Assembly (NCBI GenBank): GCA_947630655.1
Contig: CANRIQ010000005.1
Coordinates: 1 to 32,015, forward strand
DNA from: an uncultured Clostridia bacterium
Lineage (GTDB): Bacteria > Bacillota > Clostridia > Oscillospirales > Ruminococcaceae
Direction of reading: 5' to 3'
Length of the DNA stretch: 32,015 nucleotides
The notes below the pieces were generated by a model that saw only the letters and a program-made list of their open reading frames with translations, did not search any database and had not been told where the DNA came from. Position numbers and translations under genes: made by a program. This document shows positions 17,033 through 23,838 of this stretch, one piece after another (within the stretch, counting starts at the first letter, position 1; every line of letters starts with the position of its first letter).

Positions 17033-17668
17033 TTAAAACCACACCAATGACTTGCGCTTGTAGTCCGTAACATCGCTCCCAAGCTTCCTGTACATCTCCG
17101 CTACCGCGTCGTGGGTTTTGAGCTTGCAGAGCTTTTTAAGCTCCGCGTCCGTCATACCCACAAGCTCTATAAATTCAACCCTGCCGTTCGGAGTGTCGAT
17201 AGCGTTCACGGAGGGGTCGTTTATGCAGATAAAACCCGTTATTTTGGACTTCTGCTTTGAGTCGATACCGGTTTTCTGACCCGTGTATATGTACTCGTTG
17301 TTTCGGAAAATATCGCCGTTGTTGAACGTGATACGCGCTATCGCCTGCATTATGCCGCAAATACAACGGATTTCGTTTTCCTCGTTTTCGTAGTTGTCCT
17401 TTTTCAGCTTGAACGTCAGCTCGTACCCGTAACCGCTTACGGCAGGGTCGTCCGTTTCCTTTTCGTAAAGCTCCGACAGCCCGTAGCTTACGAAATGCCA
17501 GAAATCTCCCCCGTCGTAGACGCTTATTCCGTCAAGCGGGTCGTTTCCGCCCATAGCCCAACTTACAAGCGTGCCGTAATGCCGAGGGTCTGTCTGACCG
17601 GGGTAAATTCTTAAAAATTCCGCTGTAATGGCGTCCCAGCCCGCGCAGCTTGCTTCCGTTTCCGACAT
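17033..17668 (-). CDS. SUFU (suppressor of fused) domain protein
   Basis: A 211-residue cytoplasmic protein of the bacterial SUFU family. Recognised by GWDAITAEFLRIYPGQTDPRHYGT, WAMGGNDPLDGISVYD, the WHFVSYGLSELYEKE core, SGYGYELTFKL and the late segment VEFIELVGMTDAELK. Bacterial SUFU proteins are mostly uncharacterised; some are immunity proteins in toxin systems. The start is ATG 17668, after AAAGGAGG and a consensus promoter; an upstream in-frame start at 17707 precedes that ribosome site. The stop codon (17033-17035) directly abuts copy 1 of the inverted-repeat element. The product is divergent from the XRE regulator gene. Confidence 0.88.
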   Translation of the reverse strand: MSETEASCAGWDAITAEFLRIYPGQTDPRHYGTLVSWAMGGNDPLDGISVYDGGDFWHFVSYGLSELYEKETDDPAVSGYGYELTFKLKKDNYENEENEIRCICGIMQAIARITFNNGDIFRNNEYIYTGQKTGIDSKQKSKITGFICINDPSVNAIDTPNGRVEFIELVGMTDAELKKLCKLKTHDAVAEMYRKLGSDVTDYKRKSLVWF

Positions 17669-17724
17669 AAAATCCTCCTTTGTTTTATGCAATTTCCCAC
17701 AACCCAAAAATGCGTTGTAAAATT

Positions 17725-17753
17725 ATTATAACATATTTTTTTCAGATTGTCAA
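17725..17753 (-). promoter_or_regulatory. Promoter of the SUFU gene
   Basis: On the minus strand TTGACA (17748-17753), 17-bp spacer, TATAAT (17725-17730): full consensus, about 57 bp before the ATG at 17668. Confidence 0.88.
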
Positions 17754-17934
17754 CAACATTTTGAACAAAAATCGCCGCCCGAAAAAGCTTAAATTGCCCT
17801 TCAGCTATCATTTACTCATTAGCATAAAATTGTTTGAAATCTGAAAAAATAATGCCTAACGATGTCAAACATCAACACCCAACACAATTATAGCGCATTT
17901 TCCGCTAAAAGTCAATAGGTTTTTTAAAATATTG

Positions 17935-17940
17935 TATAAT
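17935..17940 (+). promoter_or_regulatory. Candidate -10 box for the XRE gene
   Basis: TATAAT at 17935-17940, 21 bp before the ATG at 17962, without a good -35 partner (best at 17-bp spacing is TCAATA). The weak -35 would fit an activated or autoregulated promoter, but that is inference. Confidence 0.4.
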
Positions 17941-17961
17941 GAAGCAAGGGGAAATGACCTA

Positions 17962-18180
17962 ATGGCTAAACAGTACAGGAGAATACGGGATCTCCGCGAG
18001 GACAGCGACCTTAAACAGCGCGAGCTTGCCGAGATACTCAATTGCAGTCAGCGTGTTTACAGCAACTACGAACGCGGCGACCTCGATATTCCTACCGAGG
18101 TCCTTATTAAGCTTGCCCTTTACTACAAAGTGAGCGTTGACTACATTCTGGAGCTTACCGATAATAAAAACAGAGGTTAG
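17962..18180 (+). CDS. Small XRE family transcriptional regulator
   Basis: A 72-residue protein that is almost only a Cro/C1-type helix-turn-helix: RIRDLREDSDLKQRELAEIL (first helices), NCSQRVYSNYERGD (recognition helix), then PTEVLIKLALYYKVSVDYILELTD, the usual dimer end. The DNA target is unknown. ATG 17962 was chosen over an ATG at 17932 because the latter lies upstream of the AAGGGGAAA ribosome site at 17946-17953 and overlaps the -10 box. The last codons and stop (AGA GGT TAG) are identical to the terminal repeat unit of copy 2 of the inverted-repeat element, so that element may have set the end of this protein. Confidence 0.9.
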   Translation: MAKQYRRIRDLREDSDLKQRELAEILNCSQRVYSNYERGDLDIPTEVLIKLALYYKVSVDYILELTDNKNRG

Positions 18181-18410
18181 AGATTTAGAGGTTAGAAGTT
18201 AGAGGTAAGAGGTAAGATTATAAAGTACGTCGGCGTTCGCCGACGATTTCAATTGCTGCGCAAGAGATTATTACGGACGAGGGATAGCCGTGTGAAGTCT
18301 TGCCGCAGGCATCAAAATCGCCCGCCATACGGCGGGCGTTCTTTGTATTCTAACCTCTAACCTCTAACAAGCATTATCCGCCAAAGGCGGATAATGCGGC
18401 TAACCTCTAA
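18172..18410. mobile_element. Structured inverted-repeat element, copy 2 (MITE-like)
   Basis: Second copy, about 240 bp, filling the whole gap between the XRE and spo0A stop codons. The left end is TTAGAGG/TAAGAGG repeats, then a perfect 8-bp hairpin CGTCGGCG/CGCCGACG (18228-18235, 18238-18245). The core at 18244-18320 is close to copy 1 and keeps AGATTATTACGGACGA and CCGTGTGAAGTCTTGCCG unchanged. A perfect 8-bp hairpin (18319-18326, 18331-18338) and inverted TCTAACCTCTAA repeats follow. An extra 12-bp hairpin (18371-18382, 18386-18397) is wedged within the right-hand repeats. The flanking hairpins keep position and shape but not sequence between copies. The TAG stops of both flanking genes fall inside the terminal repeats. 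Confidence 0.8.
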
Positions 18411-19183
18411 TTGTACATCGTTGAACGGTTCTTTTGCTGCTGCTTGAATTTAAGGCGGAGGTGGTCTGCGATAAGCGCGATAAACTCCGAATTCGTGGGC
18501 TTGCCTTTGGAGGTATGTACAGTGTAGCTGAAAATGTTGGTTAAAACGTCAATGTCGCCCCTGTCCCACGCTATTTCGATAGCGTGACGAATTGCCCTTT
18601 CCACGCGCGAGGAGGTCGTCTGATACTGCTTTGCGACTGTCGGATAAAGAAGCTTTGTAATGCTGTTTATCATCTCGTCGTTGTTGACGGAAAGCATTAT
18701 CGCCGTTCTGAGATAATGATAACCCTTGATATGCGCGGGAATTCCCACCTGATGAATTATCTCGGTCACGGCGCACTCAAGGTCGGTATCGTCGGTTTTG
18801 GGCTCCTCCTTTGCAACTCCGCACATCTGATTTATCTTGTTTACCAGAAACTGCGGATCAACAGGCTTCAGCGCGAACGCCGCTCCCAGAGACGCCGCTT
18901 CGCGCTCCAGCACGGGGTCGGCGGTGTTTGACACGATAATTACGTTCGGAACATATTTCTTTTCCACCTTCAGCTTGCGGATAACCTCAATAGCGTCGCA
19001 AAACGGCATTTTCGCTTCGAGAACCGCCGCGTCGGGGCTTTCCGATTTTATCGAGTTCAGCACGGAATTTCCGTCGCAACGCCGCGTCAGCGCGTACATT
19101 CCAGCATTTTTCAGCGCGCCCGCCCATGCCATGCCGCAGTCCGCGGTGTCGTTTCCGATAAGTACCTTAATCTGATTTGTCAT
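18407..19183 (-). CDS. spo0A: Sporulation master regulator Spo0A with altered phospho-site
   Basis: Spo0A is the response regulator that commits Clostridia and Bacilli to sporulation. The C-terminal DNA-binding domain is intact and diagnostic: VGIPAHIKGYHYLRTAIML, LYPTVAKQY, SSRVERAIRHAIEIAWDRG and GKPTNSEFIALIADHLRL. The N-terminal receiver is degenerate. The phospho-acceptor position reads AAVLEAKMP, so the expected Asp is Glu56 (codon GAA), and the acidic pocket VADDN-type segment is IGNDT. The switch Ser (IIVSN) and Lys (ALKPVD) remain. The 258-residue length is normal. ATG 19183 follows GGAGGAT and fits the promoter; an in-frame start at 19276 overlaps the promoter. Its stop lies in the terminal repeat of the element at 18172-18410. 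Confidence 0.95.
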   Translation of the reverse strand: MTNQIKVLIGNDTADCGMAWAGALKNAGMYALTRRCDGNSVLNSIKSESPDAAVLEAKMPFCDAIEVIRKLKVEKKYVPNVIIVSNTADPVLEREAASLGAAFALKPVDPQFLVNKINQMCGVAKEEPKTDDTDLECAVTEIIHQVGIPAHIKGYHYLRTAIMLSVNNDEMINSITKLLYPTVAKQYQTTSSRVERAIRHAIEIAWDRGDIDVLTNIFSYTVHTSKGKPTNSEFIALIADHLRLKFKQQQKNRSTMYN

Positions 19184-19247
19184 TTTTAAATCCTCCGTTT
19201 TCTCCGAATTCGTCAAGTTTTTAAAGCTTGTCTTTCGGTGTGATTTT

Positions 19248-19276
19248 ATTTTACCATATTCTGGCAGAAATTTCAA
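19248..19276 (-). promoter_or_regulatory. spo0A promoter
   Basis: On the minus strand TTGAAA (19271-19276), 17-bp spacer, TAAAAT (19248-19253) with an extended -10 TG. It gives a leader of about 55-60 nt. A near-palindrome of GGAAAAA/TTTTTCC tracts at about 19285-19310 lies just upstream of the -35. Confidence 0.75.
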
Positions 19277-19375
19277 TAGGTTTTTGGAAAAAATCGGAAA
19301 AATTTTCCAAATACTGTTTTTTGCGTTAGCAATCGGGAATTTTCAGCTTTTTGAAAACCAAAAACCCGATTTCCC

Positions 19376-19384
19376 TTGTCGAAA
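19376..19384 (+). promoter_or_regulatory. Candidate Spo0A binding site (0A box)
   Basis: TTGTCGAAA, an exact match to the Bacillus 0A-box consensus as I know it, about 190 bp upstream of the spo0A start and about 100 bp upstream of its -35. A 9-bp match can occur by chance; its position in the spo0A upstream gap makes autoregulation plausible. Confidence 0.45.
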
Positions 19385-19393
19385 ATTATCAAA

Positions 19394-19423
19394 ACAAAAA
19401 AGCCGAGGCTGAAAAACCTCGGC
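19394..19423 (-). terminator. Terminator of the pseudokinase-pheA-ispD-ispF operon
   Basis: On the minus strand a 7-bp stem GCCGAGG/CCTCGGC (19402-19408 and 19417-19423) is followed by six T (19396-19401), 23 bases after the ispF stop. Confidence 0.88.
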
Positions 19424-19445
19424 AGAGCTGTTTAATTTGTGCAAT

Positions 19446-19937
19446 TTACAGCTTTTTTGAAAGCTTTTGAATTCTCTCCTCCAGCAGAACCACGGCGTGC
19501 GCGCCAATGCCCTCGCCCGCAAGCCCCAGACCCTCCTCGGTGGTAGCCTTGACGGAAACGCGGTCTATGCCGCACCCGAAGATCCCGGCAAGATTTCGCC
19601 GCATGCTCTCTATATAGCCGCGGAGCTTCGGGGCTTCCGCTATTATCGTAATATCGCAGTTGCAAAGTACATACCCGTGCTCCTTCATAAGAGCGATAAC
19701 CGAGCCTAAAAGCCGCATGCTGTCTGCGTCCTTATACCGCTCGTCGGTGTCGGGGAAAAGCTGTCCTATATCGCCCAGAGCCATTGCCCCAAGCAGCGCG
19801 TCCATAAGCGCGTGAACGGCAACATCCGCGTCGGAATGCCCCAGCAGCCCCCGCTCGTGCGGGATTTCCTCCCCGCACAGCACCAGCCGCCTGCCCTCCG
19901 CGAATTTATGAACGTCGTAGCCGTGTCCTATTCTCAT
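19446..19937 (-). CDS. ispF: 2-C-methyl-D-erythritol 2,4-cyclodiphosphate synthase
   Basis: IspF closes the cyclic diphosphate in the MEP (non-mevalonate) isoprenoid pathway, releasing CMP. The 163-residue length and motifs are standard: RIGHGYDVHKF with metal ligands Asp8 and His10, GLLGHSDADVAVHALMDA with His42, ALGDIGQLFPDTD, and the late KATTEEGLG. The ATG at 19937 overlaps the end of ispD by 4 bases, so the two are translationally coupled. It is last of the four-gene operon. Confidence 0.97.
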   Translation of the reverse strand: MRIGHGYDVHKFAEGRRLVLCGEEIPHERGLLGHSDADVAVHALMDALLGAMALGDIGQLFPDTDERYKDADSMRLLGSVIALMKEHGYVLCNCDITIIAEAPKLRGYIESMRRNLAGIFGCGIDRVSVKATTEEGLGLAGEGIGAHAVVLLEERIQKLSKKL

Positions 19938-20629
19938 ATCATCTTCACCGTTCTCTTGTTCATATGTATAGCCGCCGCCGCAACCAGATCGTCGGGACGC
20001 GTTATTTTAAGATTGCTCCCGGAAATCTCGGTTATTCGGACATATTCTCCGCATTGCTCCAGAATGCTGCTGTCATCGGTAACATTCTCGGCGGATTTTC
20101 CGAGCTTTTCCACACAAGCCAAAAACAGCTTTTTCCTGAAAACCTGCGGCGTCTGCGCAGCGTATAATTTCGCACGGGGCACGGTTTCCTCCACAAAGCC
20201 GTTTGAACCCACGGATTTTATCGTATCCGTCACGGGAGCCGCCGCAATTGCCGCGTTATATTTCTCGGCGTCCGCAAAAACGCGCTCGATATCCTCCGTT
20301 CCGATAAGTGGGCGCGCTCCGTCGTGAATAGCTATAAAATCCGCCTTCGGAGATACCCTTTCCAGAGCGTTCATTACCGAACGGAAACGGGTTTCCCCGC
20401 CCGCCACAACCGCCGACAGCTTTTCCACGCCGAAATTCTGTGCGAATTTCTCATATCGTGAAACGTCCTCCTCGGGGGCGGCGATGATTATCTCTCCCAC
20501 CTTCTCCGAACGCTCAAATTTCAGCGCGCTCATCACAAACACGGGAGTATCAGCTATTTTTTCAAGCTGTTTGTTTACGCCGTCCATACGAGTTGAAGAA
20601 CCCGCCGCCAGTATAATTGCCGATACCAT
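19934..20629 (-). CDS. ispD: 2-C-methyl-D-erythritol 4-phosphate cytidylyltransferase
   Basis: IspD attaches CMP to methylerythritol phosphate in the MEP pathway. The nucleotide-binding opening AIILAAGSSTRMDGVNKQ, the IHDGARPLI motif and the C-terminal TRPDDLVAA segment are diagnostic, and the 231 residues are typical. The ATG at 20629 follows AAGGTGAT. It lies 13 bases downstream of pheA and overlaps ispF by 4 bases. IspDF pairs are common in Clostridia; their joining to pheA and a kinase-like gene is less so. Confidence 0.96.
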   Translation of the reverse strand: MVSAIILAAGSSTRMDGVNKQLEKIADTPVFVMSALKFERSEKVGEIIIAAPEEDVSRYEKFAQNFGVEKLSAVVAGGETRFRSVMNALERVSPKADFIAIHDGARPLIGTEDIERVFADAEKYNAAIAAAPVTDTIKSVGSNGFVEETVPRAKLYAAQTPQVFRKKLFLACVEKLGKSAENVTDDSSILEQCGEYVRITEISGSNLKITRPDDLVAAAAIHMNKRTVKMI

Positions 20630-20642
20630 AAGATCACCTTAC

Positions 20643-21770
20643 TCAATTACTCTTGAAATTGCCGTGAAGCTTAAAGAAATTCAACTCGTCGCGGTAATTT
20701 TGCAGCAGCTTGCGGATTTTGGTCTCGTGAATGCTCCCGTTGAACTCTATGTAGAACATATAATCGTCGGGGAACTTCTTTTTGACCTCGCAAGGCAGGG
20801 GCTTTGACTGAATTTTCGACATCGAAAGCCCGTTTACCGCGAATTTTGTAAGCAGCCTGTAAAGCGCGCCCGAAATATTCGGAATGGAAAGCGATACCGC
20901 CACCGTGTCCGCGTCGTCGTAGACCTCTATATCTTTGGATATGCAGACAAAGCGCGTGGAATTGTCGGGGTCGGTTGCGACGGCCTTCCGCGCGATTTCC
21001 AGCCCGTGCATTTTCGCACATTCCTCAGAGCAGATGCACCCGAGCTCCCCGCTCGGATTTTCCGCAACCATTTTCGCCGCGGCAGCGTTGTTGTGATACG
21101 GAATAACGGTAAGCTGCGGATGCGACGCGAAAAATTCTCCGCACTGCCGCAAAGCCTGCTCGTGCCCGAAAACTATCTTAATATCCTCCGCCCGGACGCC
21201 CTTTTTCGCCGCAAGAACATGCGCGCATTCCACCGTCGTTGTGTTGCAGATGTAGACGTTATGACGCTCCAAAAGCTCCATATTCGCGGTAACCTCGCCC
21301 GCCGTGCTGTTTTCAACGGGTACAACGCCATAATCCACATCGCCGTTTTCCACCGCCTCAAAAACCTCGTGAAACGCCGCGTAATAGCTTATGCTCCCGC
21401 TTTTAAAAAGCTGCTTTGCGGCGGTGTGGCTGTACGCGCCCTCTATCCCCTGCACCGCAACCGCGGGACGCTCTTTAGCCTTATTCGCGTAGGGAATTTC
21501 AATATCGGGGGTAATGGCGTTAATCTGCGACACCTTTCCGATATCCATTATATTCATAAAAAGGAAAGCCGCGCTTTTTTTAAGCTCGTCGGGCGTATTC
21601 GCCTTGACGTTTTGTATAATAGCCTTCTCACGGTCGCTTTGAAACACCACCATGTGGTTTTCAGCCTTATACTTTGCAACCTCCGTCGTAAGACCCATGC
21701 GCTCGATAAAAAGATCCAGTATCTGCGTGTCAAGAGCGTCTATTTTTTTGCGAATTTCACCAAGATCCAT
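20643..21770 (-). CDS. pheA: Bifunctional chorismate mutase/prephenate dehydratase (P-protein)
   Basis: PheA converts chorismate to prephenate and then to phenylpyruvate for phenylalanine synthesis. Residues 1 to about 85 form an AroQ-type chorismate mutase (EIRKKIDALDTQILDLFIERM), about 100-280 the prephenate dehydratase (GIEGAYSHTAAKQLF; VPVENSTAG; STRFVCIS with the catalytic Thr-Arg-Phe) and about 290-366 an ACT regulatory domain (GALYRLLTKFAVNGLSM). The usual ESRP feedback motif is changed to QSKP. The total is 375 residues. ATG 21770 follows GGAGGAAT; in-frame codons upstream overlap the kinase-like gene and are not used. Only one base separates it from the pseudokinase stop, so co-translation is near certain. 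Confidence 0.95.
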   Translation of the reverse strand: MDLGEIRKKIDALDTQILDLFIERMGLTTEVAKYKAENHMVVFQSDREKAIIQNVKANTPDELKKSAAFLFMNIMDIGKVSQINAITPDIEIPYANKAKERPAVAVQGIEGAYSHTAAKQLFKSGSISYYAAFHEVFEAVENGDVDYGVVPVENSTAGEVTANMELLERHNVYICNTTTVECAHVLAAKKGVRAEDIKIVFGHEQALRQCGEFFASHPQLTVIPYHNNAAAAKMVAENPSGELGCICSEECAKMHGLEIARKAVATDPDNSTRFVCISKDIEVYDDADTVAVSLSIPNISGALYRLLTKFAVNGLSMSKIQSKPLPCEVKKKFPDDYMFYIEFNGSIHETKIRKLLQNYRDELNFFKLHGNFKSN

Positions 21771-21771
21771 T

Positions 21772-23523
21772 TTATTCCTCCGCCTGTGAATTATCTTCCG
21801 TATCCTCCGAATTCTCCGACGAGCTGCTCTCGTCCGGTTCGGGGATATAATGCTGAGCAATATAAACCGTTATCGTCTCGCCGTGTTCAACATCGACGGG
21901 GTCGCCCGGCTCCTTGCTGCACCGAACCACATACCCCTCCATAAACTCGTTGTTCTTTTCGGGCTGAACGGAATATTTGATGTTAAGCTTAGTAAGCTCC
22001 GCAATATAATCCTCTTCATTCAGCATAAGATACTCCGGCAGCGGCACAACACTGCTTCCCTTGCTTACCTTAACCTTTATCTCCGTGCCTTTGTCGACTT
22101 CCGTATCGGGAGCTATAGACTGCTCGAAAATCAGCCCCGCCGCGTAATTGTTGTTGTATTCATACGTCGGAACAAGCGTCAGTCTGTCCTGAGCCATGGA
22201 AACAGCGTTTTCATAGCGGTAATTATCCGTAAAATCGGGAACTATAACCTTATCTACAACAGGCTGCGGCTCGGAGCTGCTTTCTTCGGAGCTTTCGGTG
22301 CTGCTCTGAACCGAGTTGTCCGAAGAGCTTTGCGGCGTGGAAACGCTTGACGAAGAGCTGCTGTCCGAAGCGTCGGGATTTTCACCCGGCGTGCAAGCCC
22401 CCGACAGCGTCAGCGCGAACGCCAGCGCGAAAACTATCAGCACCGCTCCCGCGCACGCCAAAACCGCCAGAAACTTCACGCGCTCCTGCTTTTGCTTGCG
22501 CATACGCCGAGCCTCCTTTTCGGAGACTACAATTCCGCCTCTGCCGTGCTCCGCGCCCCCGACGGAATAATGCGGCGGCGCAAAAAGCTTATCCACAAGC
22601 TCGGTTATCGTGCGAATTCTGGTCTCGGTGGAAAGCTTCATACCCGACATAATCGCTCTCGACACATTTGCGGGAACATTTCTGTTTACAAGCATGGGCT
22701 CGGGCATAGTGCCGCCCTTTCGCGCGATAGCCTCGGCGGGAGCCGCCCCCGTAAGCACCTTATACAGCACTGCGGAAATCCCGTAAACGTCCGTCCAGGT
22801 GCCGTTTATATCGTTTGTATACTGCTCGGGCGCGGCATAGCCGCTGTATATCTCGCAGGCAATCTCGGTGTTTGTCGTGCGGGCGGCGGAAATTGCAAAG
22901 CCCGACAGCTTAAGCTCCATTTTATCCGTAACAAAGATAGTCTGCGGCGAAATCCCGCGGTGAATTATCCCCGCGGCGTGGATAAGCGAAATAGTCGTGA
23001 GAATGGGCGGGAAAAGCTCTTTGACCTGCTCCCACATAAGCCCGCCCGAAGCGTTTGCAAGATATGTCTTAAGCGAAATGCCGCTTATAAACTCCATTAC
23101 CGCGTAGCAGGTGTTGTTTGCGTAGAAAACGTCCAGCACGCCCTGAATATGCGCCATTCCGCGCAGTTTCATAAGCGAGTGGTTGAGGTCGGCGAACTCG
23201 GACATATAGGTTTTGTAAAGAGGGGCGTTGTTGGCGTTCACCATAACCGCGCTTTCGCCTTTTTTGCGGGTGCAGAGCGTGTCGGGCATAAATTCCTTTA
23301 TAGTGACCTTTGAAGAAGTCCCCGTGTCATAGCCGATATACACCGCGCCCTCGCCGTTATACGAAAGCAGACGTCCTACGATATAACGCTCCTGAAGTAC
23401 AGTTTTGGGCGCAAGATAAGTGGGGATACTGGGGTCGGAGTCGCTGTACCCGCACAGCTTGCACGGACCCTCATAATCCTTTTCGTTCATACAGCCCATA
23501 CAAAGAGAAAATTCATTGACCAT
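21772..23523 (-). CDS. Membrane Ser/Thr pseudokinase with zinc ribbon and PASTA domains
   Basis: A 583-residue membrane protein. A zinc-ribbon N-terminus (CxxC at 8-11 and 21-24) precedes a kinase-fold domain (about 45-315), one membrane segment (about 351-376), a Ser-rich linker and two extracellular PASTA repeats (about 424-490 and 493-560) that in PrkC-type kinases bind muropeptides. The kinase core keeps Lys76 (VTIKEF), APE (231-233) and the helix-F Asp (WTDVYG). It has lost the catalytic HRD Asp (HRGISPQT, Gly190), the following Asn (Thr) and the DFG Asp (LSGFA, 207-209), and its Gly-loop is eroded. It should bind partners or ligands but not phosphorylate. The ATG at 23523 has only a weak ribosome site. 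It heads an operon with pheA, ispD and ispF. Confidence 0.92.
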   Translation of the reverse strand: MVNEFSLCMGCMNEKDYEGPCKLCGYSDSDPSIPTYLAPKTVLQERYIVGRLLSYNGEGAVYIGYDTGTSSKVTIKEFMPDTLCTRKKGESAVMVNANNAPLYKTYMSEFADLNHSLMKLRGMAHIQGVLDVFYANNTCYAVMEFISGISLKTYLANASGGLMWEQVKELFPPILTTISLIHAAGIIHRGISPQTIFVTDKMELKLSGFAISAARTTNTEIACEIYSGYAAPEQYTNDINGTWTDVYGISAVLYKVLTGAAPAEAIARKGGTMPEPMLVNRNVPANVSRAIMSGMKLSTETRIRTITELVDKLFAPPHYSVGGAEHGRGGIVVSEKEARRMRKQKQERVKFLAVLACAGAVLIVFALAFALTLSGACTPGENPDASDSSSSSSVSTPQSSSDNSVQSSTESSEESSSEPQPVVDKVIVPDFTDNYRYENAVSMAQDRLTLVPTYEYNNNYAAGLIFEQSIAPDTEVDKGTEIKVKVSKGSSVVPLPEYLMLNEEDYIAELTKLNIKYSVQPEKNNEFMEGYVVRCSKEPGDPVDVEHGETITVYIAQHYIPEPDESSSSENSEDTEDNSQAEE

Positions 23524-23565
23524 TTAAATCATTCACCGTCCGAAAAAATAATCCATACTTTAATT

Positions 23566-23594
23566 ACTATACACCAAAATTCCGAAAATGTCAA
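23566..23594 (-). promoter_or_regulatory. Promoter of the pseudokinase-pheA-ispD-ispF operon
   Basis: On the minus strand TTGACA (23589-23594), 17-bp spacer, TATAGT (23566-23571), about 40 bp before the 23523 start. Confidence 0.85.
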
Positions 23595-23762
23595 CAATTA
23601 TGACAACATTGTAACTTTTTAAAATCGAAAACTATTGGTTTTACGGGAATTTTCTTCCGTTCTGACATTTAAAGGCGGCTTTTGTTGATTATTTTTGTGC
23701 AATTTGACGAAGCCGTTTATTAAACCAATTTTGCTCAATGTGAGAAATAATTCAAATTGCCC

Positions 23763-23791
23763 TTGCAAAATTTGTTAAAGTGTGGTAGAAT
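23763..23791 (+). promoter_or_regulatory. Promoter of the zinc-ribbon gene
   Basis: TTGCAA (23763-23768), 17-bp spacer, TAGAAT (23786-23791) with an extended -10 TG, about 48 bp before the ATG. Confidence 0.75.
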
Positions 23792-23838
23792 AGTTTTAGA
23801 GGGTTTTCCTCGGTACAGCTTGAAAGGAGTTTTTTGAG

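Larger units (their letters stand above)
23524..23838. other. Divergent gap between the pseudokinase operon and the zinc-ribbon gene
   Basis: This AT-rich gap of about 315 bases holds the two divergent promoters (23566-23594 minus, 23763-23791 plus). The stretch between them (about 23600-23760) shows no open frame with a ribosome site and no strong inverted repeat. Confidence 0.7.

Noticed and set aside
18371..18397. Spo0A rho-independent terminator
   Set aside because: The stem is strong, but no T-run follows on either strand, so it was described as part of the repeat element.
18172..18410. CRISPR-like array made of the TTAGAGG/TCTAACC repeats
   Set aside because: The units are about 7 bp, contiguous, and arranged as inverted ends of one element, with no spacers of constant length and no cas genes.
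19184..19276. Longer N-terminus for Spo0A
   Set aside because: The upstream in-frame start overlaps the -35 box, and the extra residues do not match the family; ATG 19183 has a strong ribosome site.
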